From positions 1,212,793-1,276,792 of the forward strand of contig NZ_OCNH01000002.1 of NCBI RefSeq assembly GCF_900230225.1: 64,000 nucleotides of DNA. The letters run 5' to 3'. Source of the stretch: Spirosoma fluviale. GTDB lineage: Bacteria > Bacteroidota > Bacteroidia > Cytophagales > Spirosomataceae. Positions 59,033 to 64,000 of this stretch are shown one piece after another. The position numbers and the translations under genes are program-made. How positions within the stretch are numbered: the stretch's first letter is position 1; each line of letters starts with the position of its first letter. The notes under the pieces are model-generated. The model ran no database searches and had not been told where the DNA came from. It saw only the letters and a program-made list of their open reading frames with translations.

Positions 59033-59404
59033 ATGTCTGCCTCTCTTCGCAACACAATTGCTTGGATTCTACAAGTAGTACTAGGGTTATTTTTCATGTT
59101 TTCGGGCTTCAATAAACTACGCGACATGTCCTCTACGGTAACCATGTTTGGTAACCTGGGGCTACCGGGCCTATTGGCTTATGTGGTGGGGGGAGCCGAA
59201 TTGCTGGGCGGTATTGGCCTGCTGGTACCGCGTCTAACCCGTTTTGCCGCCATGGGTTTACTGATCATCATGATTGGAGCGGTCTTTATGCATGCCACGA
59301 AGATTCCCGGCGGTCTCGCTGGTGGTATACCGGCCCTGGTCTCCTTAATTCTGTTAGGCGTACTGGTGTGGCTGCGGCAACCCATAACACCTACTACAAC
59401 CTAA
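59033..59404 (+). CDS. DoxX family membrane protein
   Basis: The 123-residue protein has four membrane helices. The first contains the family motif LQVVLGLFFMFSGFNKLRD. The second is LPGLLAYVVGGAELLGGIGL. The third is AAMGLLIIMIGAVFMHATK and the fourth is GIPALVSLILLGVLVWL. DoxX-like proteins sit in the inner membrane and are linked to redox or thiosulphate metabolism in some species, but the role here is unknown. It stands alone, followed by an element fragment at 59421. Confidence 0.9.
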   Translation: MSASLRNTIAWILQVVLGLFFMFSGFNKLRDMSSTVTMFGNLGLPGLLAYVVGGAELLGGIGLLVPRLTRFAAMGLLIIMIGAVFMHATKIPGGLAGGIPALVSLILLGVLVWLRQPITPTTT

Positions 59405-59420
59405 AGCGAGTAAAATAACC

Positions 59421-59500
59421 GTCTCTTCAATCGCTCCTGCTTGAGACGAAAGAGCTTTTATGTTAGGCATCAGTATGTAGCCCTTTAGAGAAACGTTTAA
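59421..59500 (+). mobile_element. Dispersed MITE-like element, diverged core
   Basis: CGTCTCTTCAATCGCTCCTG, CTTGAGACGAAAGAGC, TTTTATG and AGAAACGTTTAAG match the core loosely. No terminal repeat is visible. It lies 17 bp after the DoxX stop. Confidence 0.5.
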
Positions 59501-59670
59501 GTAAACGGGTCTGAGAAGGGGAATACACTTTCCTGTCATCCTTATTTTCAACAGTCGTTTGCCGTTACCTCCAGGTAATCAAAAAAGAAGCAGCAAAGGT
59601 CTTTTAATATAAAGTAATAATATATAGTTTAGCTACTAACTATACTAGTTGTTACTTTTTACACCTGTAC

Positions 59671-61800
59671 ATGCTGCCTAACATATACTTGTTTACTAAA
59701 CGGCGTCTAATTGATCTTACCTTCCTGGGGGCGGCTTTGTTACTACTAGGGGGCCTTGGGATGTTAGCGACTCTGCTTTACCGACAGCAACAAGATCAGG
59801 AATGGGTGATACATACCGACCAGGTCATTGATCAGCTCAAGGCACTGGAAGCCAGGGTAGTGGATGCCGAAGCCAGCACTCGGGGCTACGTAGCGACGGG
59901 CGATACAATGTTTCTCCAACCTTACCATCAGGCCCTTCCTCAGATAGCCACCAGGCTGAAGACACTAACCCGACTGGTGGCCGATAATCCCGGCCAAATA
60001 CGAAAAGTGCAGCAGCTGGAGCGAGTAGTAAGCAATAAGATAGCCATCCTTTCCGAGCTTAAGCGGCCCAATGGATCGGCTAAGGCCTTATTGCCGATTG
60101 GTAAACAACGCATGGATACGGTCCGTAAGCACATAGCTACCCTCATCCAGGTGGAACAGCAGCTCCTGCGTACTCGCCAGCAGGAGCTACAGGCCGATTA
60201 CGGGGCGACCAGTCGGTTGATTTGGCTGTTGTTGGTGCTGGCCCTGGTAAATGGCGGGTGGTCTTACTGGCTGGTTGGCCATGAGTTCAACCGTCGGAAA
60301 GAGGTCGAGCAACGCCTTGAAAGCAGTCAGCAACGCTACCGCTCTCTGGTTGAGCACCTGAAAGTAGTGGTCTTTCAAACCGATTCCCGTGGGCGATGGA
60401 CTTATTTAAATCCTGGCTGGGAGAACCTCACCGGCTTTCCGGTGGAGGCCTCCCTGGGGGACTATCTGGTGAATGCCGTGCTGGATGAAGACCGCTTATC
60501 TACTCAGCAACTGTTGGAGCAGATTCAGGCGGGAAGCTGGCCACCGGATGGCTCCCTGTTGATTCGCTTTCGTCATCGAACCGGTGGCTATCGCTGGCTT
60601 GAGGTGTTGATGGCTGGTACATTCGATGACCAGCAGCAATTTGTGGGTCTGACGGGTACATTACTCGATCGAACCGAAGCCAAGCAGGCCCAGCAGGCTC
60701 TCGTAGAAAGCGAACAACGCTTTCGGGCGATTGCCGAAAATGTGGATGAAATCTTTTGGGTGCGCGACATCCACAGCCCAACGTTTCTGTACATGAACCC
60801 GAGCTTTGAACGCTATACCGGCATCAGCCTGGAAACGGTTTATGCCCATCCGCTGGCTTTTACCCAGGCGATCGTTGAGGAAGATCGACCGCTGGTGCTG
60901 GAAGCGTTTATGAGCCAGCAGCCCCGCCATGCTTTTCGCTTCCGGGTACACCACCCCAACGGTACGATTCGCTGGCTAAGTACGCGCATATTCACCAAAA
61001 AAAACGAAGCCGGCCAACTCACGCGACGAATGGGCATGGCCACCGACATAACAGCGGCCCTGGAAAAAGAACGGCGGCTGGAAGAGTCCCTGGCGACCGA
61101 ACGGTCATTTAATGCCTTAAAGTCCCAGTTTATTGCAACGGCCTCTCATCAGTTTCGGACTCCCTTGACGGCCATCAAACTGAGTGCCAGTCTCATCCAG
61201 CGGTATCTTCATTCCGGTGCGGGCAGTGTGCTGACGTCTAAAATTCACAAGCAGCTCGCTACGATTAACCATCAAGTCATGACCCTAACGGAGTTAATCA
61301 ATGATACACTCACGCTGAGTAAGATTGAAGCCGGTCAACAACGGGTCGAGCTAGCGGCCATCGATTTACTTAAGTTAAGTGAAGAAGTGGTCAGCTTGTT
61401 TGAGAATCGGGAAGATGGGCGTCAGGTAGAGCTAGCCGTGCAGGGAGAGCCAGTTCGAGTGAGTGCGGATAAAACGTTGTTGAGCCATGTGCTGACCAAT
61501 CTGCTCTCGAACGCCTTTAAGTTTTCCTCAAGCAACCCACAGCTATCGATTGTCTATGAGTGTCATCAGGTACGGGTATTGGTCCGTGATCAGGGCATAG
61601 GTATTCCCCAGGCTGATTTGGCTCACTTATTTGGTAAATTCTTCAGAGCCAGTAACGCCGGGGGCATTTCGGGGACGGGTCTTGGTTTAACCATTTGTCA
61701 GGAGTATATGACCCTGCAACACGGTCGGATTGAGGTAGCCAGCACCGAAGGGGAAGGCACTGTGTTTACGGTTATGTTAAGTTTGGCGGCTACTGAGTGA
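59671..61800 (+). CDS. Membrane CHASE3-PAS-PAS sensor histidine kinase
   Basis: The 709-residue kinase has a first membrane helix (about 14-36), a periplasmic CHASE3-like domain (about 40-178, with VVDAEASTRGYVATGD), and a second helix (about 183-203). Two PAS domains follow (about 218-335 and 345-462). HisKA has His493, in TASHQFRTPLTAI: Gln replaces the Glu that normally follows the phosphoaccepting His and that both paralogues in this window keep. The HATPase carries NLLSNAFKFSS, DQGIGIP, FGKFFRAS and GTGLGLTI. No regulator is adjacent. Confidence 0.95.
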   Translation: MLPNIYLFTKRRLIDLTFLGAALLLLGGLGMLATLLYRQQQDQEWVIHTDQVIDQLKALEARVVDAEASTRGYVATGDTMFLQPYHQALPQIATRLKTLTRLVADNPGQIRKVQQLERVVSNKIAILSELKRPNGSAKALLPIGKQRMDTVRKHIATLIQVEQQLLRTRQQELQADYGATSRLIWLLLVLALVNGGWSYWLVGHEFNRRKEVEQRLESSQQRYRSLVEHLKVVVFQTDSRGRWTYLNPGWENLTGFPVEASLGDYLVNAVLDEDRLSTQQLLEQIQAGSWPPDGSLLIRFRHRTGGYRWLEVLMAGTFDDQQQFVGLTGTLLDRTEAKQAQQALVESEQRFRAIAENVDEIFWVRDIHSPTFLYMNPSFERYTGISLETVYAHPLAFTQAIVEEDRPLVLEAFMSQQPRHAFRFRVHHPNGTIRWLSTRIFTKKNEAGQLTRRMGMATDITAALEKERRLEESLATERSFNALKSQFIATASHQFRTPLTAIKLSASLIQRYLHSGAGSVLTSKIHKQLATINHQVMTLTELINDTLTLSKIEAGQQRVELAAIDLLKLSEEVVSLFENREDGRQVELAVQGEPVRVSADKTLLSHVLTNLLSNAFKFSSSNPQLSIVYECHQVRVLVRDQGIGIPQADLAHLFGKFFRASNAGGISGTGLGLTICQEYMTLQHGRIEVASTEGEGTVFTVMLSLAATE

Positions 61801-61926
61801 ATTAGACAAGTCGTTCTTTACATTGTGTCCTGTCTGTCATCCTCCTCAAGTGGGACAGGGTGAACCCGGAATATGTAATTTGGGCTTGTCGGTAACTTTC
61901 TTATAAAATTTCAACCCTCATCAAGT

Positions 61927-62205
61927 ATGAAAACTTTTCATGTTGCTATTGACCTCCGCTCGTTTTTGCTAGGCGCGCTTGCTCTGGGCGGCCTACTGAC
62001 GCTAACCAACTTCAAGCCCGCCCACGATGGCCAGCCCGACCCGACGGTTCTGGATACACGCCGGTTTCAGGTTGTGGCTAGCGATCGACAAATGATTATT
62101 CTGGACACGAAAACGGGACGATTCATTCTCGATCCATTTAGCACCACCAAACCCAAATGGGTGGTTGGCGATTTTGAGGAGCTACAAAAGCCGGGAGGTA
62201 AATAA
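61927..62205 (+). CDS. Small exported or membrane-anchored protein, function unknown
   Basis: The 92-residue product has a hydrophobic N-terminal segment (SFLLGALALGGLLTLTNFKP) that may be a signal or anchor. A short beta-rich part follows (RRFQVVASDRQMIILDTKTG, RFILDPFSTTKPKWVVGDF). The motif D-R-x-M-I-I-L-D-T-K-T-G recalls single blades of beta-propellers or small bacteroidotal secreted proteins. I do not recognise a family. Confidence 0.65.
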   Translation: MKTFHVAIDLRSFLLGALALGGLLTLTNFKPAHDGQPDPTVLDTRRFQVVASDRQMIILDTKTGRFILDPFSTTKPKWVVGDFEELQKPGGK

Positions 62206-62297
62206 AAGACCTAATAAAAAAAGCATGATCGTAAAAGTTACAATTCCACCAGGACCAACCGTGTTTAAACTAATCGATAAGACAAGGCTCCAAAAAG

Positions 62298-62331
62298 GTG
62301 TTTTAGATTTGTCTTGGCAGATCTAAAACAC
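62298..62331. terminator. Hairpin between 61927 and 62402 genes
   Basis: GTGTTTTAGAT (62298-62308) and ATCTAAAACAC (62321-62331) form a perfect 11-bp stem with a 12-nt loop, about 95 nt after the stop of the small gene. Upstream AAAAAGG and downstream AAGC leave no clear U-tract, so it is a possible terminator or attenuator. Confidence 0.45.
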
Positions 62332-62401
62332 AAGCTAACCCATTATTGGATGAGGACACGTTGGACTGATCGCTTCACCGCTCCTGATCGCTTTAGGTTT
62401 A

Positions 62402-63730
62402 GTGACCCACATGGCGTTTATGCTCTATGCGTATTCAACTGGCTATTTCCAGCGACTTGAGGCCTGGGTCTACGATATTGATGGCAATCCCAAAGGACTC
62501 CTGGTTAGTGCCAGTGATAACAAGATTAGACTCTGGCAGCAACGGCGTTGTATCACTACGCTAGTCAGCCCTCAGGATATAGTACGGTGCCTGAGCCTTT
62601 CAACTGATGGCGCGGTTTTAGCGTCGGGAGCAGTAGATCATTCGATTTTACTATGGTCGGTTTCCCAGGCCCGGCCCATTCGGCGGCTATTGGGGCATCG
62701 TGGGATCGTCACTCAGGTCTACATTAGTCCTGATCGACAGTGGCTTCTTAGCCAAAGTATGGATAGCACCCTTTGTATCTGGCAGTTACCGACGGCAAAA
62801 CTCATTAAGCGCCTGCCTGCCTGGAACACGGGTTTTTCGGTAAGTCCATCGGGCCAGTTGGCTTATTGTGATCGGCAGGCCAATCTTACGGTAATTGATC
62901 TGAAGACTCAGGCCGTTTTGTGGCAGGTGCCCCAAGTACCAGGCAAACCACAGTTTTCGCCAGCTGGTGATCAGGTAGCCTGGATCGACACGGCAAGTCA
63001 CTGCTCCGTTTTTAACTCCCTTACGCACCAACGAATCGTTACCTTCGCATTGGGAGCTCACACGAACTGGAACATTAGCTTTACCCCCGACAGCAAACAA
63101 CTGTTGACAAGTAAATGGGGCGGAGCGATTGAGTTATGGAACTGGAGGCAGGCCAAGCGACTGACGCAGTTTTACGCTTATACACTAGCGGGCGTTGAGG
63201 ACTTACGCTTTGACGAGTTGGGTCGACTCCAAACAGCGGGTAATGGCTCGATTAGATACTGGGATTTATCTTCTCAGCGACTGCTATTCTCCATCGGGGA
63301 CGGTGCTTACCGTAAAGTTCTGTTGAATTGGTTTACCGTTTGGCTGGTGTTAACCTTAACCGTTAGCTATGTTGTTTTGGGATCGGCCCACGACCCTACC
63401 TATGCGCAATACACTATCTTGGGAATACTAACGCTATGGAGCCTGGGCCTGCTTCTTGTGGTGGATCAAGTACGTTCATGGCTAGAGCGTTGGGCGCTTG
63501 GCGGATTATGGGTTATGGTTGGCCTTACCTTGCTTTCCTTCTTGTTGTATTACGTTGCGTTCATCTCATTGGTGACCCTCCCGATTGGCTTCTATTTTGG
63601 GTATGTCTATCTACTTAAGCCATCGCCTACCCGTTGGTCCAACAGCTTACTGCCTCTAGGGTTATTGTTGGCCAGTACATTCTTTGTATTTAGCTCACTG
63701 GACGACGTCGTGTTCTATCTATCTTTTTAA
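62402..63730 (+). CDS. WD40-repeat protein with C-terminal membrane domain
   Basis: The 442-residue frame starts with GTG, and ATG follows at 62411. Residues about 20-310 hold six or seven WD40-like blades (LLVSASDNKIRLWQQR, VLASGAVDHSILLWSVS, GHRGIVTQVYISPDRQWLLS, LLTSKWGGAIELWNWRQ). From about 312 there are four or more membrane helices (FTVWLVLTLTVSYVVLGSA, YTILGILTLWSLGLLLVV, WVMVGLTLLSFLLYYVAFIS, LPLGLLLASTFFVFSS). Upstream codons in the same frame (GLIASPLLIALGLVTHMAFM) would make another helix but lack a start, and the ATG at 62351 is in another frame. The 5' end may be frameshifted. Confidence 0.75.
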   Translation: MTHMAFMLYAYSTGYFQRLEAWVYDIDGNPKGLLVSASDNKIRLWQQRRCITTLVSPQDIVRCLSLSTDGAVLASGAVDHSILLWSVSQARPIRRLLGHRGIVTQVYISPDRQWLLSQSMDSTLCIWQLPTAKLIKRLPAWNTGFSVSPSGQLAYCDRQANLTVIDLKTQAVLWQVPQVPGKPQFSPAGDQVAWIDTASHCSVFNSLTHQRIVTFALGAHTNWNISFTPDSKQLLTSKWGGAIELWNWRQAKRLTQFYAYTLAGVEDLRFDELGRLQTAGNGSIRYWDLSSQRLLFSIGDGAYRKVLLNWFTVWLVLTLTVSYVVLGSAHDPTYAQYTILGILTLWSLGLLLVVDQVRSWLERWALGGLWVMVGLTLLSFLLYYVAFISLVTLPIGFYFGYVYLLKPSPTRWSNSLLPLGLLLASTFFVFSSLDDVVFYLSF

Positions 63731-64000
63731 GTCGAAGAATAGCCAACTCTTTTGGGGTCAAGGTGATTGGAACCCAGCATTATGTGCTGCACTTGTCTGA
63801 TTCTCAAAAAACTATTGATTCCCGGTATACACTCCAACTAGAGACTGCTCCTTAATTAGTATGTTTAAACAAATTGTATTGCCAAACGATAAACGCTCAA
63901 AATTATAGCCCTTTACCAGTGCGTAATTCATTCGGGCGACACGTCACAAAAAATAGACGCCTTTGGCTACAACAAACACGGCCCACAACCGCAGCTTTGC
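63731..64000. other. Intergenic DNA to the window edge
   Basis: No gene is supported. A decayed trace of the dispersed element (GAGACTGCTCCTTAATTAG then TATGTTTAAAC) lies at about 63840-63872. Confidence 0.5.

Noticed and set aside
1-64000. tRNA, rRNA, CRISPR arrays, phage structural genes, replication origin
   Set aside because: None was recognised by eye on either strand; a tRNAscan or Infernal run could still reveal short RNAs missed here.

Overview
The window reads as chromosomal DNA of a Bacteroidota bacterium of the order Cytophagales, most likely Spirosoma or a close relative (inference; no rRNA gene is present to confirm it). Supporting signs are TonB-dependent receptors paired with DUF4249 lipoproteins, a hybrid two-component regulator with a periplasmic sugar-binding sensor, many PAS histidine kinases, type IX secretion (T9SS) C-terminal sorting domains, HxlR regulators, and very few Shine-Dalgarno sequences. 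No tRNA, rRNA or CRISPR array was seen.

Layout. 1-3.6 kb: a sugar transporter (cut by the window edge) and its probable regulator. 4.1-7.5 kb: two single-domain response regulators, small lipoproteins, a DUF1905 protein and debris. 8.0-19.7 kb: an accessory island, entirely on the minus strand, of T9SS-secreted repeat proteins. Four of these are followed after 33-37 bp by a 47-48 codon gene whose product has the spacing of a lasso-peptide leader (Tyr -17, Pro -14, Leu -12, Gly -8, Thr -2) and a short Gly-rich core. The four peptide genes are too short for routine gene calling. The island also holds an AraC-type regulator with a cupin protein downstream, plus broken copies of cassette parts. 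20-25 kb: degenerate genes and a multi-PAS kinase. 25.2-29.4 kb: a redox or detoxification cluster (SnoaL, SDR, two HxlR regulators with palindromic operators, pirin, YceI). 30-37.7 kb: a DUF4249/TonB receptor pair, a DUF5916 outer-membrane protein and an unknown membrane protein. 38.4-43.9 kb: two large paralogous T9SS adhesin-like proteins with near-identical ends and terminators. 44-52.3 kb: a TonB receptor beside a broken DUF4198 gene, a PQQ-type beta-propeller lipoprotein, and a second DUF4249/TonB receptor pair whose receptor has gained the N-terminus of an esterase. 53-64 kb: orphan kinases, an RR/HK operon, small housekeeping enzymes, DoxX and a WD40-membrane protein.

Two features cut across the window. 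First, a family of about 12 intergenic elements (about 160 bp when complete) has terminal inverted repeats and an internal stem-loop; every copy whose direction can be judged points the same way. Second, several genes have lost an internal block but kept both ends: a serine recombinase, a DUF4198 protein and a receiver domain.

The best candidate for an undescribed system is the repeated pairing of a T9SS-exported protein with an orphan lasso-like precursor peptide between 8.0 and 17.3 kb. No lasso maturation enzyme (RRE protein, leader protease or asparagine-synthetase-like cyclase) is encoded in the window, so modification is a hypothesis.
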